Assembly (NCBI RefSeq): GCF_019693445.1
Contig: NZ_JAHRBL010000004.1
Span: forward strand, 224,944 to 288,943
DNA: 64,000 bases
Direction of reading: 5' to 3'
Origin: Deinococcus aquaedulcis
Lineage (GTDB): Bacteria; Deinococcota; Deinococci; Deinococcales; Deinococcaceae
Numbering within the stretch: the stretch's first letter is position 1; the number at the start of each line of letters is the position of its first letter. The notes under the pieces were generated by a model, which was not told the DNA's origin, searched no databases, and worked only from the letters and a program-made list of their open reading frames with translations. Both the position numbers and the translations under genes were made by a program. Shown in pieces: positions 22,829-32,950 of the stretch.

Positions 22829-23449
22829 TTACTTGTCCAGCGGGTCCGGGTTGCGGCTGGCCATCTTGCCTTCTTCAATGGTGTTGTCGTGGCGGAACTG
22901 CTTTTCGCGTTCGCCTTCCAGGGCCACGCCCGCGCGGTGGTCGCCGGGTTCCAGGCGCTTGTCGCTATGCTGCATGGTGGGGTCGGGGGTGGTGGGCACG
23001 CCGGCCGGGCGCTCGTCGGGGGTGCGGTCGGCGGGGGTCACGTAGGGGTCGCGGTCGGTCATGGTGGCCTCCTGGTGGTGGGGTCGGGGCATGGCGTCGG
23101 GGACGGTGGGTTCGGTGGCGGCGCCCGGCGGGGTGGCGGGCCTGGGGCTCAGGCCCCCCGGGGCGGCGTCGGCGGCGGCGGGTTCAGGCTCGGTGTTCAG
23201 CTCGGCCATCAGGCGCTCGCGGGCGCGGATCTCGTCTTCCAGGCGCCGCACCTCTTCCTGCACCCCCGAGAGCACGTCAGCCGGGGCCCCGGCATGGTAC
23301 GAGCGGCCAAGGCGGGCGTACAGGGCGTCAAGTTCGCGGCCCAGCTGAAAGATTTCCATGCGCAGCCGCGCGGCGTGCGCCACCTCTTCGCCCCGGCGCT
23401 GCACCCGCTCTGCGCCCCGTTTGACGGTGTTCAGAATGTTGTCCAGCAT
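22829..23449 (-). CDS. hypothetical protein with a possible nested internal start
   Basis: A 206-residue protein. Residues 1-90 are a charged coiled-coil-like helix (MLDNILNTVKRGAERVQRRG, then EVRRLEDEIRARERLMAEL). A Pro/Ala-rich linker and a hydrophilic, probably disordered tail follow. At 23062 the same frame has an ATG preceded 5 nt earlier by a perfect AGGAGG, so a separate 77-residue product (MTDRDPYVTPADRTP onward) may be made from the same mRNA. No known family. A T-run terminator follows. Confidence 0.65.
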   Translation of the reverse strand: MLDNILNTVKRGAERVQRRGEEVAHAARLRMEIFQLGRELDALYARLGRSYHAGAPADVLSGVQEEVRRLEDEIRARERLMAELNTEPEPAAADAAPGGLSPRPATPPGAATEPTVPDAMPRPHHQEATMTDRDPYVTPADRTPDERPAGVPTTPDPTMQHSDKRLEPGDHRAGVALEGEREKQFRHDNTIEEGKMASRNPDPLDK

Positions 23450-23530
23450 GCCTGTCAGTGTGCGCCCGCCGCCGGTGAGGTTGGGGCGGGTGGGCTGCAG
23501 AAAACCTTAACGGGGGCAGACCCTGGGCCG

Positions 23531-23572
23531 TGAGCCATGAGCCATGAGCCATGAGCCATGAGCCATGAGCCA
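23531..23572. repeat. heptamer tandem repeat (TGAGCCA)6
   Basis: Six perfect head-to-tail copies of TGAGCCA between two minus-strand genes. It resembles the short tandemly repeated repetitive heptamers of cyanobacteria. There are no spacers, so it is not CRISPR. Confidence 0.9.
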
Positions 23573-23586
23573 GTTTCCCGTCTGGG

Positions 23587-25482
23587 TTAGCGGCTGGCGA
23601 CCACCTCGGTAGGATGGGGGACGGCGTCGGCGTTGCTGCCCAGCAGGGGCCACAGGGCCAGGGGAATGGCGGCGTCCCAGCCCTGGGGGTGGCAGGCGGC
23701 GGGATAGGGGACGGGGGGCGTGTGGGCCTCGCGGGGGAAGCCGGCAAACAGTTCGCTGAGGCGGTGGTCGGGGGCGGCGCGGGCGGCGTCAAAGAGGGCG
23801 CGGGCCACCTGCTGGGCCTGGGCGTGCAGGCCGCAGCGGGCCATGCCCAGGGCCGCCAGGGCGGTGTCGTGTGGCCACACGCTGCCGTTGTGGTACGACA
23901 CCGGGTTGTAGCGCCGCTCCCCGGTGCCCAGGGTGCGAATGCCCCAGCCGCTCCACAGTTCTGGGCCCAGGGCGCTGGCGGCCACCTGCACCGCGTAGGG
24001 CGGGGCAATGATGCCGGTGCACAGGGTATGGGCCGCGTTGCTCACCAGCACCCGCAGCGGCTGTTTATCGCCGTTCAGGCCGTGCACGTAGGTGCCGCGC
24101 TCCGGCCACCAGAAGGCCCGCTGAAAGGCCGCCTGCAGCGCCAGGGCCCGCGCGTCCCAGGCTTCGGCGGCTCCGGGTTCGCCCAGCTGGCGGTACATGC
24201 TGGCCGCCGCGCGGTAGGCCGCGTAGGCGTAGCCCTGGACCTCGATCACCGCCACATGGCCGCTGACATCCACCCCGTCCTCGGTAAAGGTGGAGTCGCC
24301 GCTGTCTTTCCAGACCGCGTTGGTAATCCCGTTGGGGTCCGGGGTGTATTCCAGAAAGCCGTCGCCGTCGGGGTCGCCGTCGTGCAGGCACCACTGCAGG
24401 GCCGCTTCCCAGTGCGGGCGCAGTTCCCCGGCCAGGGCGGGGTCCGTGCGGGCCAGTTCGCCCACCAGCCACACGAACAGCGGCGTGGCGTCGGCGGTGG
24501 CGTAGTAGGGGCGGTGCGGGGTGTGGCCCAGGCGTGTCAGCTCGCCCACCCGCAGTTCGTGCAGGATCTTGCCGGGCTGCTCCAGGGTCATTGGGTCGTG
24601 GCGCACGCCCTGGTGGGCGGCGAGGTAGCGCGCCACCGTGCGGGCCAGCTCGGGCAGGTGGCGGTGCACCATCAGCGCCATCAGCATAGAGTCGCGGCCA
24701 AAAGGCGCCACGAACCAGGGCAGGCCCGCCGCCGGAAAGGCGCCGTGGTCGGTCTGAAAACTCAGGCTGCGCAGGTCGGCCACGCTGCGCTCCAGCACCT
24801 GCTGGTCGGCGGGGTCGGGCAGCTGCACCTGGGCGCGCAGCCTCTCGGTGAGGGCGCGGTATTCGGCCAGCAGCGCCGCCGGGTCGCCGGGGGTAGGCAC
24901 CTCATCGTCCTGCAGGGGAAAGACGCTCACCTGTAATTGGGTGTGGGCATCTGGCAATGTCCAGACCAGGGCCTCGCCGTCCCAGGTGGCGGGGAGGCTG
25001 GCCTGCACCACGGTGCGGCTGCGCAGGCCGTCGCCCGCCGCATACGCGAAGGTCACGCCCTGGGCGGTGGCCTGCGCCTCAACCGCCCGCGCGCCCAGGC
25101 CGCCGGGCCAGCCGCGCACCTCGAACATATCCAGGTAATCGGCGCCCAGGTACAGCTTCAGTTCGTGGGGGCCCTGGCCCCGGTAACGGGTGACCTGCAG
25201 GGTGTCGCGCAGTTCGGTGGCGCTCAGGGTGAGGTCGCGGCGCAGGCCCACCTTCATGGTGTAGCCCACGTTGGCGTTGGCGGCCTGCTCGTGTAGCCAG
25301 AAGGGGGCGCGTTCCTGCTGCAGCAAGGGCTGGGGCGGCTGGCCGTCCAGGCGCCACTCGTAGCGCGACAGCACCCGCGTGTCGCGGCGGTACAGCCCGC
25401 TTTCGCCCTGGGCCACCACGTACTGGGCGTCGCCCACCAGATAAAGGTCGTTGTCTTTGAGAACCGTGCGGGTGTTGAGCAT
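23587..25482 (-). CDS. amylo-alpha-1,6-glucosidase (glycogen/maltodextrin debranching)
   Basis: A 631-residue cytosolic debranching-type enzyme. The N-terminal beta domain (about 1-200; VLKDNDLYLVGDAQYVV, GLYRRDTRVLSRYEW) is the GDE N-terminal type; the rest is an (alpha/alpha)6 barrel. Seen: AGLPWFVAPFGRDSMLMAL (conserved FGRDS), YYATADATPLFVWLV, QGYAYAAYRAAA, and YNPVSYHNGSVWPHDTAL near the end. It would remove alpha-1,6 branches or trim dextrins. Last gene of the maltodextrin operon, 43 bp after malG. Confidence 0.87.
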   Translation of the reverse strand: MLNTRTVLKDNDLYLVGDAQYVVAQGESGLYRRDTRVLSRYEWRLDGQPPQPLLQQERAPFWLHEQAANANVGYTMKVGLRRDLTLSATELRDTLQVTRYRGQGPHELKLYLGADYLDMFEVRGWPGGLGARAVEAQATAQGVTFAYAAGDGLRSRTVVQASLPATWDGEALVWTLPDAHTQLQVSVFPLQDDEVPTPGDPAALLAEYRALTERLRAQVQLPDPADQQVLERSVADLRSLSFQTDHGAFPAAGLPWFVAPFGRDSMLMALMVHRHLPELARTVARYLAAHQGVRHDPMTLEQPGKILHELRVGELTRLGHTPHRPYYATADATPLFVWLVGELARTDPALAGELRPHWEAALQWCLHDGDPDGDGFLEYTPDPNGITNAVWKDSGDSTFTEDGVDVSGHVAVIEVQGYAYAAYRAAASMYRQLGEPGAAEAWDARALALQAAFQRAFWWPERGTYVHGLNGDKQPLRVLVSNAAHTLCTGIIAPPYAVQVAASALGPELWSGWGIRTLGTGERRYNPVSYHNGSVWPHDTALAALGMARCGLHAQAQQVARALFDAARAAPDHRLSELFAGFPREAHTPPVPYPAACHPQGWDAAIPLALWPLLGSNADAVPHPTEVVASR

Positions 25483-25525
25483 GACCGTCCTTGGAAGAAG
25501 AAAAGGGAGGGGCAGCGGCGCGCGC

Positions 25526-27061
25526 CTAGCCCTTCACCGCGCTGTCGGCCCCGGTGTCCACGAAGTAGCGCTGGAACACCACAAACAGGATGATCACCGG
25601 AATGGCGCTGAGCACCGCCCCGGCCAGAATCAGGCCGTAGTCGCCCTGGCCGCCGTACAGTTCGCGGAAGTTGGACAGGCCCACCGTGAGGGTGAAACTG
25701 GTGTTCTCGCGCAGAATCACCAGCGGCCAGAAAAAGTCGTTCCAGGCGCCCTGAAACTGGGTGATCGCCAGGGCGATCAGGGCCGGGCCCGCCTGCGGCA
25801 GCATCACGCGGAAGAAGGTGGTCAGGGTGCCCGCGCCGTCAATGGCCGCCGATTCCTCCAGTTCGCGCGGCATGCCTTCAAAAAACTGCTTCATCAGGAA
25901 CACGCCGCCCGCCGCCACCAGCCCCGAGAGCCACAGGCCCCAGATGTTCAGCAGGTTCAGATCCTTGAGCAGCACGTAGTTGCTCACCAGATTGACCTGG
26001 GTGGGCACCATCTGCACGAACAGCACCGCTCCCAGGAAAATCAGGTTCTTGCCGGGAAACTGCATGCGGGCCAGCGCGTAGCCCGCCAGCGAGCAGAACA
26101 CCACGGCCGCCGCCACCCGCAGGAAGGCGTACAGGAACGAGTTCATCACCCAGCTGAAAAACAGGCTGCGGCCACTCTTGCCGTCACGGGTTTCGTTAAA
26201 GGCCCGGCGGTAGTTGTTGAAGGTGTAGCCCAGCACCCCGGGCGTGATGTTGCGGTAGGCGAACGAGCGCCCGAAGTTCTGGCGGTCGCTGGGCGGCAGG
26301 GTGCTGCCCACGATGCTCTGGCCGCGCACCACGTCCACCTGCAGCGGCGTGCGCTCGAAGAGGGGCCCGCGCAGGGCGTAGCCGCCAGGGCCGCGCACCA
26401 GTTCCACCGCCTGCCCCTCGTTCAGTTCGTACTGCTTGGCCTGGGCTTCGGGGGTGTCCAGCACCACGGGCACCACCTCGCCCCCGGGCAGCCGGGCACG
26501 CAGATTGGCGTCTGGGGCCACCAGCACCGCGCGGACGGGGTCGCCAGTCTGGCGGGTGAGCACCGGGCTTTTGACGGTCACGCGGTAGGTGCGCACGTCG
26601 TTGCGCTGGGCCACCTGCTCGGTGGTGAGGGCGGCGTAGTCCTTGGCTTGGGCCTGCCGCGCCACCGCCACCAGACTGACGGGCTGGTAGGGAAATAGGG
26701 CCACGGTGGGCGGGGTTTGCGGCGCGCCGGCGGGCGACTGCACGCTCACCTCAAAGCTCACGCTGCGTCCGGGCTTCAGGCCACCCTGCCAGCCGTCGCC
26801 CCCGCCCTGCACACCCAGCTGCCACGCCCGCGTGATGAACTGCGGGGTCAGCTGCGGAATGTTCAGGGTGGGCGGGTACTCGTTGGGGTTGTCTTTCAGG
26901 GAACTCAGCAGCCCGGTCACAAAGGGGCCCAGAAAGAAAAAGCTCATGACCAGCATGAAGGCGTACAGCCAGCCCGCGCGGGCCCAGCGGCGCCGCGCCA
27001 GCCAGCGGTCGCGGGCCTGGGGGGTGTGGTGGGCCGGGGTGCCCGGCAGCGCAGCCGTCAT
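25526..27061 (-). CDS. malG: maltodextrin ABC transporter permease MalG (enlarged)
   Basis: A 511-residue inner-membrane permease, much longer than the usual 280-300. One helix (about 30-58) is followed by a hydrophilic insertion of about 200 residues containing Pro/Val/Gln-rich beta segments, then the usual five-helix core. The EAA loop that contacts the ATPase is intact (ELEESAAIDGAGTLTTFFRVMLP). No ATPase gene (malK/msmK) lies nearby, so a shared ATPase is likely. The ATG overlaps the malF stop by 4 nt (ATGA), implying coupled translation. Confidence 0.9.
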   Translation of the reverse strand: MTAALPGTPAHHTPQARDRWLARRRWARAGWLYAFMLVMSFFFLGPFVTGLLSSLKDNPNEYPPTLNIPQLTPQFITRAWQLGVQGGGDGWQGGLKPGRSVSFEVSVQSPAGAPQTPPTVALFPYQPVSLVAVARQAQAKDYAALTTEQVAQRNDVRTYRVTVKSPVLTRQTGDPVRAVLVAPDANLRARLPGGEVVPVVLDTPEAQAKQYELNEGQAVELVRGPGGYALRGPLFERTPLQVDVVRGQSIVGSTLPPSDRQNFGRSFAYRNITPGVLGYTFNNYRRAFNETRDGKSGRSLFFSWVMNSFLYAFLRVAAAVVFCSLAGYALARMQFPGKNLIFLGAVLFVQMVPTQVNLVSNYVLLKDLNLLNIWGLWLSGLVAAGGVFLMKQFFEGMPRELEESAAIDGAGTLTTFFRVMLPQAGPALIALAITQFQGAWNDFFWPLVILRENTSFTLTVGLSNFRELYGGQGDYGLILAGAVLSAIPVIILFVVFQRYFVDTGADSAVKG

Positions 27062-28155
27062 GAGGCCTCCGAGGGAAAGAAGCGGCGCTGCACAAAGACC
27101 ATCGCCAGAATGATCAGGGCCAGGATGATCGCCGCCGCCGAGGCCATGTTCACCGGCGCGGCGCCGGCTTTGAAGGTGTTGGTATACACGTAGTACGCCA
27201 GCGTGACCAGCGTATCGGGCGGCGCGGCGCTGCCGATCACCGCCACCTGATCGAACATCTGCATGGTGCCGATCAATCCCACGGTCACCACGTAAAAGGT
27301 CACCGGGCGCAGCATGGGCACCGTCACGCGCGTCAGTTTCTGCCAGGGCGTGGCGCCGTCAATATCGGCGGCCTCGTACAGCGCGCCGGGAATGTTCTGC
27401 AGCCCTGCCAGGAAAAACAGCATCAGCGTGGGAATGGTGGTGAAGGTGTTCTGAATGATGACCACCAGCAGCGGTACGCTCAGCACCCGCACCCCGCCCA
27501 CCTCGATCCACTTGTCGGCAAAGTACTGGTAGTCAAAGGGGGCCACCTCGCGCGCGCCCACCACGCCGGTCCAGGCCAGCAGCCCTGTGACCGCCAGGGC
27601 CCCCAGGGCACTCACCGCCGCCAGGGCCGGGTCCAGCCAGCCAGCGGGCAGCCGCCGGGCGCGTTCCCACAGCACCTGGCCCACCTGCAGGGCCAACAGC
27701 GTGCCCAGAAAGGTGAGGATCAGGGGCTGGTACGCCTGCCACTGGGTGATCAGGTAGTTGGCGATGCCCCGGCGCTGAAACAGCCACAGGAAAATCAGCG
27801 TGATGACCACAGAAGACGTGATGCTGGGCATGTACCACGCCGAACGGAAAAAGCCCATGCCCCGGATCTTGTTGTTCAGCGCCACGGCCATCAGCAGCGC
27901 GCCAATGGTCTGCAGCGTGGTGGTCACCAGGGCAAACACCAGGCTGTTGCCCAGGGCCCGGCGAAACGATGGATCGCCCAGCACGTCGGCGTAGGGGGCC
28001 ACGCCGATAAGTTTCGGCGTGTTGAACAGGTTGAAGTCGGTAAACGAGTAGTACAGCGCCCGCCCAAAGGCATAGAAGAAAAAGATGGCCGTGGTGATCA
28101 GAAACGGCGCGAGAAACAGGTAGGCGGTCGGGGTCTGCGAGCGGTGCTGGCGCAT
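27058..28155 (-). CDS. malF: maltodextrin ABC transporter permease MalF
   Basis: A 365-residue inner-membrane permease with about 8 hydrophobic helices. The EAA motif is seen as ALYEAADIDGATPWQKLTRVTVP near residue 270. The core starts with AYLFLAPFLITTAIFFFYAFG. Between helices 4 and 5 is an extra hydrophobic/soluble stretch (about 150-220). Start MRQHRSQ; earlier in-frame codons are low-complexity proline and not plausible. Overlaps malG by 4 nt. Confidence 0.92.
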   Translation of the reverse strand: MRQHRSQTPTAYLFLAPFLITTAIFFFYAFGRALYYSFTDFNLFNTPKLIGVAPYADVLGDPSFRRALGNSLVFALVTTTLQTIGALLMAVALNNKIRGMGFFRSAWYMPSITSSVVITLIFLWLFQRRGIANYLITQWQAYQPLILTFLGTLLALQVGQVLWERARRLPAGWLDPALAAVSALGALAVTGLLAWTGVVGAREVAPFDYQYFADKWIEVGGVRVLSVPLLVVIIQNTFTTIPTLMLFFLAGLQNIPGALYEAADIDGATPWQKLTRVTVPMLRPVTFYVVTVGLIGTMQMFDQVAVIGSAAPPDTLVTLAYYVYTNTFKAGAAPVNMASAAAIILALIILAMVFVQRRFFPSEAS

Positions 28156-28265
28156 AGGGGCCCTCCAGCCGGGCAGGGGAGAGGCGTCAGGGGCGCCCAG
28201 GGCCCTGACGTGGTCAGGAGGGGGGGGAGGGGGCAGGCACGTCCCTTCACCCACCCTCCCGGGGC

Positions 28266-28311
28266 CCCCTCTCCGCTAGGCAGCGCTCTGAGCCCCAGAA
28301 GCGGAGAGGGG
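28266..28311. other. intercistronic hairpin between malE and malF
   Basis: CCCCTCTCCGCT (28266-28277) pairs perfectly with AGCGGAGAGGGG (28300-28311). A stable hairpin between malE and malF could protect the malE message or cause partial termination, giving excess binding protein, as repeats do in the same place in enteric bacteria. Confidence 0.65.
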
Positions 28312-28329
28312 CAAGGGCCTATCCGTCCC

Positions 28330-29561
<1,232 letters not shown>

Positions 29562-29565
<4 letters not shown>

Positions 29566-30539
29566 GGCGTCCCTCCGGGGGGTGGCGCGACAGTGGCGCC
29601 GGGCATCAGGTGTACAGGAATGAATTCGCCCCGCGCGGGCAGGCCGCGAATGGCCTCCTGCACCAGGGTCAGGGCGGTGGCGGCAATGCGGGGAATGTCC
29701 TGGGCCACGGTGGTCAGCTTCAGCGGAATGGGCAGTTCGGGCAGGCCGTCAAAGCCCACCACGCTGACCTCGTGCGGCACGCGCACGCCCAGGTCGTCCA
29801 GCGCGGCCACGGCGCCAGCGGCACTCTCGTCGCTCTGGGCAAAGAGGCCGGTAAAGCGCAGCCCCCCTTCCCAGGCGCGGCGCACGGCGCGGTAGCCGCC
29901 CAGCACGGTGAAATCGCTGGCAATGGTCTGCAGGGTGGCCCCGGCGGCGCGCGCCGCGTCCCGCGCGCCGTATTCGCGGTCCTGGGCCACCTGGCTGGGC
30001 CCGGCCCCCAGGTAGGCCAGCTGGCGGTGGCCCGCGCCCGTCAGTTGCCGGGTGGCCAGGCGCGCGCCGCCCACATCGTCGGGCGCCACCCAGAAGGCCC
30101 CCGGCTGGTGCCCGATCAGCACAGCCGGCACCCCCTGGGCCGCCAGATAGCTCAGGCGGGGGTCGCCGTCCACGGCGTGCATCACCAGCACCGCGCTGGG
30201 CAACCGGGCCATGCCCTGCAGGTCGGCGCGCAGGTCCACCAGCTGCACACCCTGCGGGGCCGTCTGGCTTTCCAGCGCCCGGCGAAACAGCACGTGATAG
30301 GGGTGCAGCAGCGGATCGTCGCGGTCCAGCGACAGCCCCAGCGTCTGCCCGGTGCGCCAGCTCAGGTGCCGGGCCGCCGGGTCCGGCGCGTAGCTCAGCT
30401 GCACCATCACGTCCTGCACCCGTTGCCGGGTGCGCGCCGCCACGGTGCTGTGGCCGTTCAGCACGCGGCTGACGGTGCCCTTGCTCACGCCAGCGGCGCG
30501 GGCGATGTCGTCAATGGTGGCGCGGGTCGTGGGGGTCAT
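29562..30539 (-). CDS. malR: LacI-family transcriptional regulator of the maltodextrin operon
   Basis: A 325-residue LacI/GalR-type repressor. The N-terminal helix-turn-helix (ATIDDIARAAGVSKGTVSRVLNGH) is followed by the hinge helix (YAPDPAARHL) and a periplasmic-binding-like sensor core with SVVGFDGLPE near residue 260. First gene of the operon with malEFG and the debranching enzyme, hence probably autoregulated through the two palindromes upstream. The natural inducer would be a maltodextrin (inference). Confidence 0.9.
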
Positions 30540-30599
30540 GGCTCCGATTCTGGCGGGCCCAGGCCGCTGGCGGGGGAGAGGTGAGGGGAGTGGGCAGAC

Positions 30600-30613
30600 T
30601 GTAACCGGTTACA
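30600..30613. promoter_or_regulatory. LacI-type operator O1
   Basis: The perfect 14-bp palindrome TGTAACCGGTTACA, 61 bp before malR. It has the CG-centred symmetry of LacI-family sites. Confidence 0.85.
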
Positions 30614-30688
30614 ACAGCAGCGCGAAAAGAGAGTGATGCCGTACTGGCGGCAAAGCAGGAGAACGCGCGGGCCCGGTGGCTCAGAAAA

Positions 30689-30702
30689 TGTAAGCGGTTA
30701 CA
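30689..30702. promoter_or_regulatory. LacI-type operator O2
   Basis: TGTAAGCGGTTACA, one mismatch from O1, centred 89 bp further upstream. Two sites allow cooperative binding or looping by a dimer-of-dimers, and the pair may also affect the divergent gene at 30880. Confidence 0.8.
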
Positions 30703-30879
30703 AAACCATCGTACTCCGGAAGCGCCGCCTGTCAAGTCGCGCTTGGCAAAAGGCCCGGGGTGCCCAGGGCAGGGGCTCAGGCGGGGGAGAGGCGCACCGC
30801 TCCTCACCTCCTGCCCCCGCTTTGCTGTTGTTCCCTGCGGAGTACGGCTGCCGCTCCGCTCCGCTTGCTTCACTAGAGC

Positions 30880-31413
30880 ATGACCCCCACCCCCACCCAC
30901 ACCGAGCTCCGCAGCGCCGATCAACCCAGTGCCGATCTGCCTACCCAGGACCTGCCCACCACCGACCTGAGCGACCTCTACCCGGACGCGCAGGTGCTTC
31001 TGCCGCTGCTGACCGACTACGGTGGCCGCCCCCGTTTTACCGGCACGGCGGTGACTCTGCGGGTGCACGAGCACAACCCGCTGGTGCGCGCCGCCCTGGA
31101 AACCCCCGGCGAGGGCCGCGTGCTGGTGGTGGACGGCGGCGGCAGCCTGAACTGTGCGCTGCTGGGCGGGCTGCTGGGCGATCTGGCGGTGCAGAACGGC
31201 TGGGCCGGCGTGATCGTGCACGGCTGCGTGCGCGACACCGCCGAACTGCGCTGCCTGCCGCTGGGCGTGCGGGCCCTGGCCGCCCACCCGCGCCGCAGCG
31301 GCAAGGCCATGCAGGGCGAACAGAACGTGTCGGTCACGTTTGCGGGCGTCACCATTCGCCCCGGTGACCGCCTGCACGCCGATGAAGACGGCATCGTGGT
31401 GCTGCCGGCCTGA
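30880..31413 (+). CDS. rraA: RraA-family protein (RNase E regulator-like / HMG aldolase)
   Basis: A 177-residue trimeric RraA-type protein. Seen: LRVHEHNPLVRAALE, VLVVDGGGSLNCALLGGLLGDLAVQNGW and GVIVHGCVRDTAELR (conserved R-D pair), then MQGEQNVSVTFAGVTIRPGD and HADEDGIVVLP. Family members either inhibit RNase E or act as 4-hydroxy-4-methyl-2-oxoglutarate aldolase, and sequence alone cannot decide. The conserved active-site residues make an aldolase activity possible. Divergent from malR. No clear promoter box. Confidence 0.85.
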   Translation: MTPTPTHTELRSADQPSADLPTQDLPTTDLSDLYPDAQVLLPLLTDYGGRPRFTGTAVTLRVHEHNPLVRAALETPGEGRVLVVDGGGSLNCALLGGLLGDLAVQNGWAGVIVHGCVRDTAELRCLPLGVRALAAHPRRSGKAMQGEQNVSVTFAGVTIRPGDRLHADEDGIVVLPA

Positions 31414-31443
31414 GGGGGGCGTCCCTCTTCCTAGGTGCCTAAA

Positions 31444-31473
31444 CCTGGGACTGGGCCACCTGGGACTGGGCTA
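31444..31473. repeat. 15-bp tandem repeat
   Basis: CCTGGGACTGGGCCA followed at once by CCTGGGACTGGGCTA; the second copy runs into the -10 box of the next gene. Confidence 0.7.
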
Positions 31474-31477
31474 GGCT
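31472..31477 (+). promoter_or_regulatory. -10 box of the DUF454 gene
   Basis: TAGGCT, 7 nt before the ATG at 31485. Confidence 0.5.
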
Positions 31478-31484
31478 GGGGGCT

Positions 31485-31874
31485 ATGGCTTCGTTGCCGC
31501 CGGCGCCCCCCAAAATCCGCCCCCTGTGGGTGGCGCTGGGCTTTGTTCTGACGGGCCTGGGTGTGCTGGGGCTGCTGTTGCCCGGGCTGCCGGGTACGGT
31601 GTGGTTTGTGCTGGCCGCCGCCTGTTTCTCGCGCGGCGATCCGCGCTGGGAGGCGTGGCTGCTCTCGCGCCCGGTGGTGGGGCCGCTGGTGCAGGACTAC
31701 CGCGCGGGGCGGGGGATGCCGCTGCGGGCCAAATGGGTGGCCTGCCTGTGCATCGTGCTGGCCGTGGCCTTCAGCGTGGGGCGCATTCCGGTGCTGGCCG
31801 GACAGGTGCTTTGGGTGCTGCTGGGGCTGGCCGGCGTGCTGTACATCACGCTGCGGGTGCCCACGCGGCGCTGA
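31485..31874 (+). CDS. DUF454 (YbaN-like) inner membrane protein
   Basis: A 129-residue membrane protein of the DUF454 family. Seen: LWVALGFVLTGLGVLGLLLPGLPGTVWFVLAAACFSRGDPRWEAWLL, with the family's LPGLPGT and CFSR features, then GPLVQDYRAGRGMPLRAKW and two C-terminal helices. Three to four membrane segments. Biochemical function of the family is unknown. Length is normal. Confidence 0.85.
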   Translation: MASLPPAPPKIRPLWVALGFVLTGLGVLGLLLPGLPGTVWFVLAAACFSRGDPRWEAWLLSRPVVGPLVQDYRAGRGMPLRAKWVACLCIVLAVAFSVGRIPVLAGQVLWVLLGLAGVLYITLRVPTRR

Positions 31875-31920
31875 ACGCAGACCCGGCGCTGCGCCACGGT
31901 GTGCCGGCCCGGCCCGCGCG

Positions 31921-31926
31921 TAGACT
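31921..31926 (+). promoter_or_regulatory. -10 box of the ferredoxin-like gene
   Basis: TAGACT, 6 nt before the ATG at 31933. Confidence 0.5.
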
Positions 31927-31932
31927 GCCCCA

Positions 31933-32946
31933 ATGCTTGACGGAGTCCTGGCCCGGCTGGACGAGGCCACCAACCCCCTGCCCCGCTTCACGGCCCCGCG
32001 CTGCCTGCTGGAACGTCAGGCGGTGGGGGGCTGCGACGCCTGCCACCGCACCTGCCCGCACGGCGCCATCGAACTGGGCCCACTGGGCCAGAGCGTGCAG
32101 ATTGACCCGGCCAAGTGCACCGGCTGCGGCCTGTGCGTGCAGGTGTGCCCCAGCGGCGCCCTGGAATACAATCTGGAACCCGCCCTGCAAGCGGTCAAAG
32201 ACCAGCAGGCCCCCGGCAGCCGCCCCGGTCCCGACGCCAGCCTCACCTGTGCCCAGAGCGGCGCGGGCGGCCCCACACTGCCCTGCCTGGGGCGCGTGAC
32301 CCCGGCGCTGCTGTCGGCCGCCGGGGCCTGGGGCGCGCCGCTGACCCTGCTGCACGGCGACTGCGCCGCGTGCCCGGTGGGCGCCCCCGATGTGCCGGCC
32401 CGCCTGGAGCGGGTGCTGGACGAAGCCCAGCGCCTGCGCGCCCCCACCGGCCAGCCCGCCCGGGTGACCATCCGCCGCGCGGCGCCCGAGGACAGGACGC
32501 GGGCCCTGACCGTGTCGCGCCGGGGGGCCTTTGGGGCCCTGTTCCGTGCGGGCAAGCAGCAGGTGGCCCAGAGCCTGCCCGAGCAACCCCTGCCCTTCGT
32601 GGACTGGAGCGTGCCTGAAGAGCGCACCCCCCAGGAATGGGTGTGGCGCGCGCGCAGCCTGAAGCCCGCCCCCCCGGAGGACGCCGCCATTTCCTGGCCC
32701 GCCCCGCTGGTGGACGACAGCTGTATTGATTGCCCGGTGTGCGCCAACGTGTGCCCCACAGGCGCCATTGCCCGCGAACTGCAACCCGACGGCGGCGTGC
32801 AACTGCTGCTGACCCTGAATGCCTGCACCGGCTGCATGGCCTGCCTGCAGTCCTGCCCCCCCCAAGCCATTCACGCCCAGACCCACTGGCGCCCGGCGGC
32901 CTTCCGCGCGCCGCTGCTGCTGCGGGAGAGCGATTCGGTGATGTAG
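31933..32946 (+). CDS. multi-cluster 4Fe-4S ferredoxin-domain protein
   Basis: A 337-residue cytoplasmic iron-sulphur protein with ferredoxin-type cysteine motifs at both ends. N-terminal: [15 protein letters not shown] and [16 protein letters not shown], one dicluster at about 34-80. C-terminal: [16 protein letters not shown] and [16 protein letters not shown], a second at about 265-318. In between lies a domain with further Cys ([21 protein letters not shown]), as in proteins that pass electrons from dehydrogenase modules. The partner enzyme is not in the window. Confidence 0.85.
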   Translation: MLDGVLARLDEATNPLPRFTAPRCLLERQAVGGCDACHRTCPHGAIELGPLGQSVQIDPAKCTGCGLCVQVCPSGALEYNLEPALQAVKDQQAPGSRPGPDASLTCAQSGAGGPTLPCLGRVTPALLSAAGAWGAPLTLLHGDCAACPVGAPDVPARLERVLDEAQRLRAPTGQPARVTIRRAAPEDRTRALTVSRRGAFGALFRAGKQQVAQSLPEQPLPFVDWSVPEERTPQEWVWRARSLKPAPPEDAAISWPAPLVDDSCIDCPVCANVCPTGAIARELQPDGGVQLLLTLNACTGCMACLQSCPPQAIHAQTHWRPAAFRAPLLLRESDSVM

Positions 32947-32950
32947 GGCT

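Noticed and set aside
23531..23572. CRISPR array
   Set aside because: The units are 7 bp and contiguous, with no spacers and no cas genes nearby.
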